In this document: positions 45,969-55,653 of the stretch, piece by piece
How positions within the stretch are numbered: position 1 is the stretch's first letter
How the letters are laid out: every line of letters begins with the position of its first letter
Assembly (NCBI GenBank): GCA_963665215.2
Contig: CAXXWW010000013.1
Span: 148,186-212,185, forward strand
Source: G963665215 sp963665215
GTDB taxonomy: Bacteria > Chloroflexota > Dehalococcoidia > Lucifugimonadales > CAUZJF01
Reading direction: 5' to 3'
DNA length: 64,000 bases
Program-made: the position numbers and the translations under genes
Notes under the pieces: model-generated
Seen by the model: the letters and a program-made list of their open reading frames with translations, nothing else
The model's database searches: none
What the model was told of the DNA's origin: nothing

Positions 45969-47543
45969 TCACGTGGAGGCATGGCCTCTACGGACCGCGC
46001 GGCCGGGCAGGGCGCCGGTGTTGCGGCCGCGTTCAATAACGACCTGCCCGTTCACGATAACGTACTCGATGCCGGTAGGGTAGCGCTTCGGGTCCTCTCG
46101 TGTCGCGTGAGTCTTCACAGTGTCCGGGTCGAAGACGACGATGTCCGCCTTGAACCCGTCCCGCAGCAGGCCGCGGTCGGGCAGGCCCAGGCGCTGCGCG
46201 GGGAACGATGTCATTTTCCTGATCGCCTCGGGGAGCCGCAGGTGCTTTTCGGCGCGGACGAACTCCGCCAGGACGATGGGGAAGCAGCCGTAGCTCCTCG
46301 GGTTGGGGTACTCGCCAAACAGAATCGAGTCGCTGGCGATCATGCCGTACGGGTGGGACACGAACGCGGGCAGCGTATGAGGGTTGGTGCCCAGGCCCAC
46401 CGTCGAGATGCCCAGGTTTTCGTCCACCAGCAGGTCGAAAAGGGCGTCTGCCGGGTCCTGCCCGCGCATCTCCGAGATATCCGTCAGGAGCCGGCCGTCG
46501 TAGAGGCGGTGATTGGGCTTAGTGAAGTTGGTCAGCCAGTTATTTTGAAGCCGGTCTGGCGGTATCTCACGCTTCATCCTGGCGCGGTCGTCGGGGTCCT
46601 TGAGGGCCGCCATCAGCCGTTCGGGGCCTCCGTCCTTGGCCCAGGACGGCAGCTTGACGGTAACGCTGGTGCCGGAGTAAGGGTACGTGTAGCAGTCGAA
46701 GGTGACGTCAAGGCCATCGTCTCGGGCGCTCTCCACCAGGCCCAGGTAGTCCAGGTGGCTCCCCGCGCCCTGAGCGCTCTGGCGGTAGTGGGTCAGGTGA
46801 ACGGGGACGCCGCTGCGCCTCCCGATCTCCAGCGCCTCCTCCCAGGGCGCCAGCAGCCCCTTCGACAGGAGACTCGCCCTGGTGTGCGTGTGGTAGAAGC
46901 CGCCCATGCGGGCCGCCACCTCCGACAGGGCCACCAGCTCGCTCGTGTCCGCGTATGAACCCGGCGGATAGTCCAGGCCGGTGGACAGACCCCAAGCGCC
47001 CTCCTCCATAGCCTCTCTGACCACCGACTGCATGTCCTTCAGCTCCGCGCCGGTCGCCGGTCGGTCGTTCCAGCCAACTGCCCAGATGCGGGCCGGCGAG
47101 TTGCCCAGGATGTACGCTATGTTGACCGCAACCTTGCCGTCATACTTGCCCAGCAGGTCGGCTACGGTCAGCCAGTCGGCCGACATGGGTGGATAGCCGT
47201 TGAGGCCTGAGTCCAGCCAGATGTACCGGCGCAGCTCCTCCCGGCTCCTGAAGGGCGCGTGGGAGATGCCGTCGATTCCGATTAGCTCGGTCGTGACGCC
47301 CTGGCGCACCTTAGGGTCGTGGTGGGGGGCCCCCAGTATGGTGAGGCCCGCGTGAGAGTGCAGGTCGATGAATCCCGGGCAGACCACGTGTCCGGCGGCA
47401 TCGATGACCCGTGCGGCCTCCAGGTGCGAGGGGTCTCCGCGATGGATGACTACCCGTTCGTCTTTGACGAGCACCGCGGCGTAAAAGCCCGCGCTACCGC
47501 TGCCGTCGATAACAAGTCCGTCCGCGATCATCAAGTCCAACAT
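45969..47543 (-). CDS. N-acyl-D-amino-acid deacylase (D-aminoacylase) family amidohydrolase
   Basis: A 524-residue amidohydrolase. MLDLMIADGLVIDGSG is the family's first strand; VVCPGFIDLHSHAGL supplies the HxH metal ligands, HLTHYRQSAQGAG another His, and ISTVGLGTNPHTLP with SHPYGMIASDS the late metal/substrate region; the C-terminal GLLRDGFKADIVVFDPDTV...YVIVNGQVVIERG is typical. These enzymes hydrolyse N-acyl-D-amino acids; the same fold covers dihydroorotase-like functions. I use the ATG ending at 47543, although the frame is open for 16 more codons. Confidence 0.87.
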   Translation of the reverse strand: MLDLMIADGLVIDGSGSAGFYAAVLVKDERVVIHRGDPSHLEAARVIDAAGHVVCPGFIDLHSHAGLTILGAPHHDPKVRQGVTTELIGIDGISHAPFRSREELRRYIWLDSGLNGYPPMSADWLTVADLLGKYDGKVAVNIAYILGNSPARIWAVGWNDRPATGAELKDMQSVVREAMEEGAWGLSTGLDYPPGSYADTSELVALSEVAARMGGFYHTHTRASLLSKGLLAPWEEALEIGRRSGVPVHLTHYRQSAQGAGSHLDYLGLVESARDDGLDVTFDCYTYPYSGTSVTVKLPSWAKDGGPERLMAALKDPDDRARMKREIPPDRLQNNWLTNFTKPNHRLYDGRLLTDISEMRGQDPADALFDLLVDENLGISTVGLGTNPHTLPAFVSHPYGMIASDSILFGEYPNPRSYGCFPIVLAEFVRAEKHLRLPEAIRKMTSFPAQRLGLPDRGLLRDGFKADIVVFDPDTVKTHATREDPKRYPTGIEYVIVNGQVVIERGRNTGALPGRAVRRGHAST

Positions 47544-47711
47544 CGTTCCCTCGCGTTGCATCAGGCTCGCCGTCGTGCGGCCCGGGCCCATTCTTCTACC
47601 CTGCGTGAGATTCTACGTGCTACGGGCCCCCACAGTCCAGGAGGCAGGTACATGAGGCTGATATTCGTCGGGTGTGAGTGAGTACGCGGGCAATACGACG
47701 CTCGCCAACTA

Positions 47712-48948
47712 GTGGTTCAACGTTTTTGTATTGATGGGTAGAGTGACTTTAGCTTGATGCGCGCATCCTCGGTAGTGAAGCGCCAATCCACTCGTATCAC
47801 ATCCCGGTTGCGTTGATTCTGCCAAGCATTGACCTCGCCGCGCAGGATGTCTTGATTGGCAATCCGTCGGTCCAGGCACTGTCGAGCCAGCACACCGATC
47901 TCTATCTCCGCCATATTCAACCAACTCCCGTGTTTGGGAGTGTAGTGTATCTCCAGTCGCTCAGCTATACGCCTCGCCTCAGCAGGCTCGAATGCCTCGT
48001 ATAGCGAGGACAGCTTGTGAGTGTTGAGATTGTCCATTACCAGCACGATCCGGTCTCTGTCAGGGTAGTCCTCGTCGACCAGTTCCTTTATCACATGCGC
48101 CCAGTCCACCTTCGTGCGACGCTCTCTGACCTCGACTCGGCGCCATCCGTCCAACGGTGCAAACAGCATGAACAGGCTGCTCACTCCATTGCGCTCGTAT
48201 TCGTAGTCGTATGCCGCCGATAAGCCGGGCGCTGCGGGACGCGGCACTCGCGTCTCCTTGACTTGCTGTTTGCTCGTCTCATCCATGCACACCAGAACCT
48301 CATTCCCATCGTACGGCCGTTGGTAGACCTCCAGTACGTCTTCCATCGCGCACACAAACTCCGCGCTCTGACCGGGCGGGATGCACCAACTCTGCTTCAG
48401 CCACGGCTTCAGTTCGTTTTTTTTTAAGCGCCTGGCGAACCGTCTCGGTGCTAATGGTCCCGACTATCTCACACTCGACCAACTGGTCAGCCAACAGCTT
48501 CAGGGTCCAACTGGCACGCCCCTCCGGCGGTTCCCCGCAGGCCATCGCTATCAACCGTGCTTCACCTTCGCCGTCCAGTCTCTTTTGACGCCGACGCAGT
48601 TGCTTTTTGCGATTCAGCGCAGACTCGACCCCCTCCTCCACACAGCGCTTGCGTATTCGCTCGACCGTTGACTGTCCCACACCGAGCGCGCTGGTGATGT
48701 CCGCGTCCTTCATTCCCCCGTCCGAGCGTGACTCATCGCTCATCAGCAGAATGCGCGCATGGGTCTGTTTGTACGCCGCAGCCCGACCGCGTGAGACCAA
48801 GGCGTTGAGTTCCTGTTGTTCGTCGGTAGTCAGTCTGATACGGTACTTCTTGGTAGACATCATGGTTCCTCCTCGGTTCAACGTTACGATTGAACCCCCA
48901 AGAGGAACAATGACTATCATGGTATTCATTTCAATGATGTTGGACCAC
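47712..48948. mobile_element. IS630-family element, copy 1
   Basis: 1237 bp between TA dinucleotides (47710-47711 and 48949-48950), the usual IS630/Tc1 target. Terminal inverted repeats begin GTGGTTCAAC and, inverted, GTGGTCCAAC. The same length as, and opposite in orientation to, the copy at 53363. Confidence 0.92.
47717..48863 (-). CDS. IS630-family transposase in two overlapping frames (copy 1)
   Basis: First frame: helix-turn-helix region (STKKYRIRLTTDEQQELNAL, ADITSALGVGQSTVERIRKR) up to ETVRQALKKK. At a run of nine A (48417-48425, read on the minus strand) the frame must shift by one base to continue LKPWLKQSWCIPPGQ and then CMDETSKQQVKETRV (first Asp), IVLVMDNLNTHKL (second Asp) and IHYTPKHGSWLNMAEIE (Glu). 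Start at the ATG ending at 48863, with GAGGAGG upstream. Slippage on A runs is a known way for IS630 relatives to make the full protein. Confidence 0.9.
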
Positions 48949-49288
48949 TAGGTGGCAGGGTGGAGAGGCCGCACCCTCTGGGGTGGCCGCACCTTTCATG
49001 AGCACTTCACCATCCCGTCACCAGAGCTTGAGGGCGGCGACCGAGACCTGCTGGGGAACGAGACGCCGCGCTTCAGGGAGATGTTCCAGCGGTACCAGAT
49101 CGAGTGCCGCTTGCAACATGGCTTCTACGACGACCACGACCACATGCTGGCCGGCTTCCACGTAGGGGAGGCGGTCTACGCCCGATGTACTATGGCTACG
49201 GCGGAAAGGGAGAGTACGCCGAGCGCGCGACCTGGGGGTGCCTCGCAGGTTTCCTTTTTGAGGGTGCGTTGGGCGGGATAGGAGTCAT

Positions 49289-50449
49289 CTAGTCCCGCCG
49301 CTCGATGATAGCCACCGGGTCCATGCGCCACAGCTGCCACAGCACGACCGCGACGCTGAAGACGGTCACGGTCACGGGTATGGGGGTTGTGAACAGAAGG
49401 ACGCGGGGCGTCATAATCGTGAGCGGCGCCAGGCCCTTGGGGTCGAAGAGCGTTGCGTTAAGTACAGTGTAGATGCCCTGGGACAGCAGGATGCCCAGCG
49501 CCCATCCCACAGCCACCGTCACTACCGCCTCCAAGAAGGTGCGCACGGCCAGGAACCCCTTCGTGTAGCCCAGCGCCGCCAGCAGCCCGAACTCGTTGGC
49601 CCGCTGCATGAAGAATATGACGTTCAGAAGTCCGAGGGCCAGGGAAAGGACCACTATGCTAATCCCGTTGAGGATCCAGAGTATCATGTTGATGTTGGCC
49701 AGCTCCTCGTCCAGCTCCTGCCGGGCTTCTGTCCGGTGAAAAGCGCCTACCTCGCCTCTGGGTAGGTTGTCGAGGAACGCCTCCAACTCAAGGTCCTTGC
49801 CTTCCGCAGGCCGTATGGTGAGAACGTGGGGGCGGTTCGCCACCTCAGGGGGGAGGTCGGGATCGGTCAGATAGCGCTCGCGAAAGTAGGAACGGTCGCC
49901 CACACCTCCTGTAACGGCGTCGCTGGCCAGGGCCCCTACGATCAGCCACTCGCCTCGAAGCCAGTCCCTCTCGTCCGCCTCTTCGCCTACGCGGCCCCCC
50001 ACCTCGAGGCCGCGGTTGCGCAGGATATTCTTGGTAAGGGCGAGCTCGTTGGTGCCGGTCCTCGGCCACCTGCCCTCGGTCAGACGCCACCCGAGCCTGT
50101 CAGCAAAGGCTTGACGGTCCGTCTCGGAGAGGTAGTAGATGGGGCGCCCTTCGGAGCCGAATATGCCCTGAGTCCGGGTCGTGCTGCGCACTACCTCGTA
50201 AGTCTCGGCAACAGCAGGATGGTCCTTAACCTGGCGCAGAATGTCGTCGCTCAGGCCGCTGCGCTTAATGGAAAAGACGACGGCGAACTGATCGTAGTAG
50301 GCCAGCTCCCGTCTCTCGTCTTCGAAAAGAGACCCGGTAAGGGCGCCGGTGACGGAGATGGCCAGGACCGCCAGGGCTATGATACCCGTCACGGGCGCTA
50401 CCTTCCGTTTGTTGTTCAGGTAGTAGGTGACTATCGAAAGGGCTTTCAT
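49289..50449 (-). CDS. FtsX/MacB-type ABC transporter permease
   Basis: A 386-residue permease: N-terminal helix after NNKRKVAPVTGIIALAVLAISVTG, a large extracytoplasmic domain, and three C-terminal helices (MILWILNGISIVVLSLALGLLNVIFF; RTFLEAVVTVAVGWALGILLSQ; VTVTVFSVAVVLWQLWRMDPV). The QRANEFGLLAALGYTKGF segment is the FtsX-family coupling region. The frame extends upstream to 50563, but the ATG ending at 50449, 4 bp after the ATPase stop, is the natural start. With the ATPase it forms an export or mechanotransmission pair. Confidence 0.88.
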   Translation of the reverse strand: MKALSIVTYYLNNKRKVAPVTGIIALAVLAISVTGALTGSLFEDERRELAYYDQFAVVFSIKRSGLSDDILRQVKDHPAVAETYEVVRSTTRTQGIFGSEGRPIYYLSETDRQAFADRLGWRLTEGRWPRTGTNELALTKNILRNRGLEVGGRVGEEADERDWLRGEWLIVGALASDAVTGGVGDRSYFRERYLTDPDLPPEVANRPHVLTIRPAEGKDLELEAFLDNLPRGEVGAFHRTEARQELDEELANINMILWILNGISIVVLSLALGLLNVIFFMQRANEFGLLAALGYTKGFLAVRTFLEAVVTVAVGWALGILLSQGIYTVLNATLFDPKGLAPLTIMTPRVLLFTTPIPVTVTVFSVAVVLWQLWRMDPVAIIERRD

Positions 50450-50453
50450 GACG

Positions 50454-51137
50454 TTAACGCATACGCTCCAGCTCGCCGTCCCACATCCGGTACAGGCTAT
50501 CCGCTTTCTGCAGGATGGTCTCGTCGTGGGAGACGACCACAAGAGCGCTGCGGTCGCGGGCATCGGCGAGTAGTTCCATCACCACGACTCCCGTGCTATG
50601 GTCCAGGTTCGCCGTGGGCTCGTCGGCCAGGAGGACCAGAGGACCGTTGATCAGCGCGCGGGCGATGGCCACACGTTGGCGTTGCCCTGCCGACAGCTCG
50701 TAGGGCTTGCGGTGCTCCAGGCCGTCCAGCTCAAGCCGCGCCACCAGACTTCGGCCTCGCTTGCGACTCTCGGAATTGTCCTTTGAAGCGCCGACTACGA
50801 TATTCTGCAGCACGTTAAGGTAGTTGATAAGGAAGTACTGCTGAAAGACGAACCCGAAGTGACGCCGTCTCAGCTCCTCGCGTGAGACTCCCGAGGAGTC
50901 GATTGGACGCCCTTCCAGGTAGACGTGACCCTCGACGGGCGGTCGGATGCCAGAGAGCGCGTAAAGCAGCGACGTCTTCCCCGAGCCCGACGGGCCCAGG
51001 ATACGAACAAACTCGCCGGCATTGATATTCAGGTCCACGTGCTTGACGGCGTAGACGACGTTCCTGCCGTCCTGGTAGGTCAGGGTGACGTTCTCGGCCC
51101 TCAGGGTTGCTTGGGGCGTCGCTGTTGTGTCAGCCAT
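50454..51137 (-). CDS. ABC transporter ATPase (MacB/LolD type)
   Basis: A 227-residue ATPase: Walker A GPSGSGKTSLLYALSG, Q-loop FVFQQYFLINYLNVLQN, signature LSAGQRQRVAIARAL (G-Q instead of the commoner G-G-Q/E), Walker B LVLLADEPTANLD and H-loop VVVSHDETIL. It belongs to the lipoprotein/macrolide export class and is immediately upstream of its permease. No membrane-fusion partner is visible. Confidence 0.92.
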   Translation of the reverse strand: MADTTATPQATLRAENVTLTYQDGRNVVYAVKHVDLNINAGEFVRILGPSGSGKTSLLYALSGIRPPVEGHVYLEGRPIDSSGVSREELRRRHFGFVFQQYFLINYLNVLQNIVVGASKDNSESRKRGRSLVARLELDGLEHRKPYELSAGQRQRVAIARALINGPLVLLADEPTANLDHSTGVVVMELLADARDRSALVVVSHDETILQKADSLYRMWDGELERMR

Positions 51138-51393
51138 CGTTCTCGACTAGTGTTCCAACCTAGGAGTTCGCTGGATTATCCAGCTAGATCAAGGCCTGTG
51201 GTCCGACAAAGCCTGGCCTGTCTGACACACTTGCACGTGTCTGTGCCGGACGTTCTCTGTGGGGGTAATTTCTCATCCAAACGGGAATTCCCCATATCAG
51301 CCCGATCGGGGCAACCCACGCCCTGAGCTCTGATCAAGGCCGATGTTACTGCGGCCAAAAGGAGCGGTCAAGCCGGTTCTGAGGGCCCGAAGC

Positions 51394-51657
51394 CTAACCG
51401 GCGGCGAAGGCCAGGTCTTCTCCATCCAACCACATAGTCCCGACGCCCTCCAGGAAGCAGGACAGCTCCTCGAGCGCGCCGTCCGCTGCGTGGATGTGGC
51501 TTCCCTCGCTGACCTCGGGGTCAAGCTCCAGCGCCGCGACGCTGACGGGAAGCCAGCTTGCTCTCTTGAAGAACAGGCGTGTATTGATGGACCCCGTGCC
51601 ATCGTGAATAGCCTGGACAGCGACGACGTCCCTAGAATCGCGCTTTCTCCAGTACAT
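51394..51657 (-). CDS. Cupin-domain protein, short
   Basis: An 87-residue frame with AGGAGG upstream. ELDPEVSEGSHIHAADGALEELSCFLEGVGTMWLDGEDLAF is the first cupin motif (GxHxH...E) and the start of the second strand set. The second motif, normally 15-20 residues further on, is missing because the frame stops at FAAG. It is probably truncated; very short cupins exist, so activity is not excluded. Confidence 0.6.
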   Translation of the reverse strand: MYWRKRDSRDVVAVQAIHDGTGSINTRLFFKRASWLPVSVAALELDPEVSEGSHIHAADGALEELSCFLEGVGTMWLDGEDLAFAAG

Positions 51658-51727
51658 CCACGTCCTCCTGGCGTTCAGATGCCCGCCGGACCCCCGCTCG
51701 CCCCCGGCGTTCTCCGTGGCATTGGAC

Positions 51728-51982
51728 TCAGGATGCGTCTACCCCCTTCTCGACGCCGGCGACAATGGTCTGGGCCTCGTGGTCACCCTCCAGTGCCTTC
51801 TTCTCGACGTAGTCGTACATCACCGGTGCGGAGGCGATCAGACGAGTGTTGGCTACCTGCTCCTCGTCGTCCAACCTGCCTCCATACGTGGCGGCGACCG
51901 TCTGTCCCCCTGGTCCAAGAACACGGTTTGCGCTCTGGGGGTTGTACTGCCAAGGGCCCGGGGTGTGCCCTGATTTCGCCAT
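51728..51982 (-). CDS. Small phage-type protein (HTPGPW...ANTRLIASAP family)
   Basis: An 84-residue protein, MAKSGHTPGPWQYNP...EEQVANTRLIASAPVMYDYV. The pairing of HTPGPW near the start with ANxRLIAxAP later is typical of small uncharacterised proteins found in phages and prophages. GGAGG lies nine bases before the ATG. No other phage gene is adjacent. Function unknown. Confidence 0.65.
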   Translation of the reverse strand: MAKSGHTPGPWQYNPQSANRVLGPGGQTVAATYGGRLDDEEQVANTRLIASAPVMYDYVEKKALEGDHEAQTIVAGVEKGVDAS

Positions 51983-52275
51983 GTGGTTGACCTCCAGCGA
52001 TTTCATAATACCGACCTATGATACGGCATGCGCCGTACCTGGGACTACAGTCCCATTCCCATGCTCCTTCTCGTCCCACGCTCCTTCTCGCCCCGCTGGC
52101 TATGGCCGCGGTGCCGCCGGTGGGCTCGGGCCGTGGGTGCTGGGCGCGCCCACCGGGGGTGAGAGGCGGGCCGCAGGCGTTCACTCCCTTTCAAGCGGCA
52201 AGTCGTGGTCGGGTTTGGCCAAACCTATGGAGCGCCATTGACCGGATTCCCGTACCGAACCTATAATGTGAGACA

Positions 52276-52638
52276 GTGGGAGCTAAGGCCATACTCAAGC
52301 CCGGTGAGTACGCCCGCCTTGCGGTCGATGTGGCATCGGATAGGCAGGCCTCGGACGTCGTCATGCTGGACATTCGGGGGGTTAGCCACTTCGCAGACTA
52401 CTTCGTGATTCTGACGGCGGAGTCGGCACGCCAGCTTAACAACCTCGCCCAGGAGATCGAAAAGGCGCTCAAGGCCCAGGGGGCCGGCATTCACCACAGG
52501 GAGGGCACCGCCGACGGCGGGTGGGTTTTGCTGGACTTCAGCGACCTGATCGTGCACCTTTTCCGGCCGGAGCAGCGCGAGTTCTATCACATTGAGGGGG
52601 CCTGGTCTCGAGGGATTGAGGCCGTCAGGATCCAGTGA
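52276..52638 (+). CDS. rsfS: Ribosome silencing factor RsfS (DUF143/Iojap)
   Basis: A 120-residue Iojap-family protein: DRQASDVVMLDIRGVSHFADYFVILTAESARQLNNLA, then GGWVLLDFSDLIVHLFRPEQREFYHIEGAW. RsfS binds ribosomal protein uL14 and blocks subunit joining when nutrients are short. The start is GTG at 52276. The usual neighbour nadD is absent, so the gene has been separated from its normal context, in line with the heavy rearrangement here. Confidence 0.93.
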   Translation: MGAKAILKPGEYARLAVDVASDRQASDVVMLDIRGVSHFADYFVILTAESARQLNNLAQEIEKALKAQGAGIHHREGTADGGWVLLDFSDLIVHLFRPEQREFYHIEGAWSRGIEAVRIQ

Positions 52639-52902
52639 CCTGAGCGTCTGCCTGGTTCACGCCCATGGCGCTGGCCTCAGCCGGTGGTTGCCCCACGGCG
52701 CAGATAAGGGGCCGTTCGCTCCCATTCCCCGCTGAAAACGATCTTTCTGAGCCATCTAGTGGTACGAACTCTTTGAAATGAGGGTTAGCCTGGATTGGCG
52801 AGACCTCACGGCAACAGTGAGTCCCTTCCCGTCAGGGGGAAGGTTAGGATGGGAGCGTCGCGCAGTATTCTCGTTACCCTTCATTGCTAGGATGTCGGTC
52901 TA

Positions 52903-53055
52903 CTAGTCGTTAGTTACTGGGGAAATGAAGGGTTCTTTTTCCCACCCGCCCGCCCTAAGGGTTTGGGGGAATCCCCAAGCCCCTGCCAGAGAGGGTGGCA
53001 ACCCTCTCTGGACTCTCCCGCCGGACATGTCAAAACAGGTGTCATTAACGACTAG
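52903..53055. repeat. 153-bp inverted-repeat-bounded unit (candidate MITE) with internal hairpin
   Basis: CTAGTCGTTA at 52903-52912 is matched exactly in inverse by TAACGACTAG at 53046-53055. Inside is a perfect 11-bp hairpin (CCAGAGAGGGT, loop GGCA, ACCCTCTCTGG; 52986-53011). No coding capacity. A second copy was not found in this window. Confidence 0.45.
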
Positions 53056-53362
53056 CTACCAGACAAATGATGATTTGACATTCAGTGGTGTCGAGGCCGC
53101 AGGAGTCCAGGCTTGAGCACTGGACACGCGGAGACGCGGTACGGAGCCCTCTCGGAGAGCTTCAAAGTGGCTGCGCGGTCGGAGTATCCCGGCTACGCCC
53201 CTATGTACGAGAGGCTTGCCCTAGGGATTGCCGAGGACCAGGAGATGCTGGCCCTGGCGGCCGGCGCGCAGAAGGGTCAGTGGGTCCCGAACCTCCTGTT
53301 CGGCGCAGTCCATTTCTTGCTCCTCAAGGGGTTGCAGCACCCTCTTTCTGCCTTCTACCCTA

Positions 53363-54599
53363 GTGGTCCAACATCATTGAAATGAATACCATGATAGTCA
53401 TTGTTCCTCTTGGGGGTTCAATCGTAACGTTGAACCGAGGAGGAACCATGATGTCTACCAAGAAGTACCGTATCAGACTGACTACCGACGAACAACAGGA
53501 ACTCAACGCCTTGGTCTCACGCGGTCGGGCTGCGGCGTACAAACAGACCCATGCGCGCATTCTGCTGATGAGCGATGAGTCACGCTCGGACGGGGGAATG
53601 AAGGACGCGGACATCACCAGCGCGCTCGGTGTGGGACAGTCAACGGTCGAGCGAATACGCAAGCGCTGTGTGGAGGAGGGGGTCGAGTCTGCGCTGAATC
53701 GCAAAAAGCAACTGCGTCGGCGTCAAAAGAGACTGGACGGCGAAGGTGAAGCACGGTTGATAGCGATGGCCTGCGGGGAACCGCCGGAGGGGCGTGCCAG
53801 TTGGACCCTGAAGCTGTTGGCTGACCAGTTGGTCGAGTGTGAGATAGTCGGGACCATTAGCACCGAGACGGTTCGCCAGGCGCTTAAAAAAAAACGAACT
53901 GAAGCCGTGGCTGAAGCAGAGTTGGTGCATCCCGCCCGGTCAGAGCGCGGAGTTTGTGTGCGCGATGGAAGACGTACTGGAGGTCTACCAACGGCCGTAC
54001 GATGGGAATGAGGTTCTGGTGTGCATGGATGAGACGAGCAAACAGCAAGTCAAGGAGACGCGAGTGCCGCGTCCCGCAGCGCCCGGCTTATCGGCGGCAT
54101 ACGACTACGAATACGAGCGCAATGGAGTGAGCAGCCTGTTCATGCTGTTTGCACCGTTGGACGGATGGCGCCGAGTCGAGGTCAGAGAGCGTCGCACGAA
54201 GGTGGACTGGGCGCATGTGATAAAGGAACTGGTCGACGAGGACTACCCTGACAGAGACCGGATCGTGCTGGTAATGGACAATCTCAACACTCACAAGCTG
54301 TCCTCGCTATACGAGGCATTCGAGCCTGCTGAGGCGAGGCGTATAGCTGAGCGACTGGAGATACACTACACTCCCAAACACGGGAGTTGGTTGAATATGG
54401 CGGAGATAGAGATCGGTGTGCTGGCTCGACAGTGCCTGGACCGACGGATTGCCAATCAAGACATCCTGCGCGGCGAGGTCAATGCTTGGCAGAATCAACG
54501 CAACCGGGATGTGATACGAGTGGATTGGCGCTTCACTACCGAGGATGCGCGCATCAAGCTAAAGTCACTCTACCCATCAATACAAAAACGTTGAACCAC
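53363..54599. mobile_element. IS630-family element, copy 2
   Basis: 1237 bp with TA on each side (53361-53362 and 54600-54601). Inverse orientation to copy 1. Exact excision restores the DUF2332 frame. Confidence 0.95.
53448..54594 (+). CDS. IS630-family transposase in two overlapping frames (copy 2)
   Basis: The encoded protein segments are the same as in copy 1 as far as I can see, with the same run of nine A at 53886-53894 where a one-base frame change joins the DNA-binding half to the DDE half. Start at ATG 53448 after CGAGGAGG. Confidence 0.92.
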
Positions 54600-55653
54600 T
54601 AGCCTCTCAGGGAGTTTCGAAAGTGATGAGAACCCCTATCCCCACTTTCGGGCCTTCTGTCTAGAGCACCGAGGGGAGATCGAAGAACTCGTGTCGACTC
54701 GCTACCTCCAGACGAACGAGGTGGGCCGCTGTGCGTGCCTCCTCCCAGCATTCGGAATAGTGGCGGAGAGGGCGCAAGGCAGACCGCTGGCGCTTATCGA
54801 GGTGGGGGCGAGCGCCGGCCTGAACCTGCTCTGGGACCGCTACGGGTATGACTACGGAGACGCCGGCAGGTATGGTGATCTAGGGTCGCTCGTTCAGGTC
54901 TCGTGCGAATTGCGTGGGGGCCGTCTTCCCCCGTTCCCTGCGCGGCTCCCCGAAGTTGAGTTTCGCGTAGGACTGGACGTGAACCCCGTGGACGTTCGGG
55001 ACTCCGACGCAACGCAGTGGCTACAGGCGCTAGTCTGGCCAGAGGACCGCCAGCGGGCCGAGTTGCTGCGAAGGGCCGTCGACGTCGCGCGCCACGAGCC
55101 ACCCAGGCTCGTAGCCGGCGATGCCGTGGTCACCCTGCCAGACGTATTGAAAGATGTACCTCGAGAGGCCGCCCTGTGCGTCTTCCATTCGCACACGCTG
55201 AACCAGTTCTCGGGCGACCAGCGAGGGCGGCTCTATTCACTCCTGTCAGAACACGCGTCAAGTCGAGAGGTGTTCCGGGTCTCATTGGAGTGGCAGTGGG
55301 GCCAGCCGAGCCCACAGCTCGAGGTGTTTGAGCATAGAGACGGCACCCACAGCGGCACTTTGTTGGCCTACTACCAGGCCCATGGCAAATGGATCGAGTG
55401 GCTGGAGCAAGAAAGGCACCCGACCTAGAAAAGCTCCCGCCTTCTCCTATTTCGACCTTTGAGCTGCTGCTCGGCCTCTACGCGCCGTTGAGAGCCCGGA
55501 TCGTCGTGGGCGACGCGGACCCGACGAGTGGTAGTATAGACACGTCACTCGTGCTCGCCAAAAGCCCTGCCGCCGCCGTGGGCGCGTCACCCTACTCCAG
55601 TAACTAGCAAAGACCACCACCTGTGGTTCGAGGAGCTTGATCGGGACCCGCCA

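Larger units (their letters stand above)
47652..49292 (+). pseudogene. P-loop NTPase-like host gene, interrupted by IS630 and frameshifted
   Basis: It starts MRLIFVGCE with GGAGG upstream. A 4-base duplication (GTGAGTGAG near 47674) breaks the frame; without it the text reads GCEYAGNTTLAN, a P-loop-like motif with Asn where Lys is usual. IS630 is inserted at the TA that follows. On the far side comes HEHFTIPSPELEGGDRD, FREMFQRYQIECRLQHGFYDDH and, one base short in a C run near 49180, YYGYGGKGEYAERATW to a stop at 49292. The family is a guess (kinase or ATPase-like); the breakage is clear. Confidence 0.5.
53113..55428 (+). pseudogene. DUF2332 family protein gene interrupted by IS630
   Basis: The 5' part (from TTG at 53113, with AGGAG upstream) ends ...LLFGAVHFLLLKGLQHPLSAFYP. 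After removal of 53363-54601 the frame continues SLSGSFESDENPYPHFRAFC and on to LALIEVGASAGLNLLWDRYGYDYG, FHSHTLNQFS and a natural end at 55428, all DUF2332 features. The function of the family is unknown; GASAGLNL resembles a methyltransferase-like nucleotide loop. The downstream part alone, 54691-55428, is a long open frame but lacks the N-terminal domain. Confidence 0.9.
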
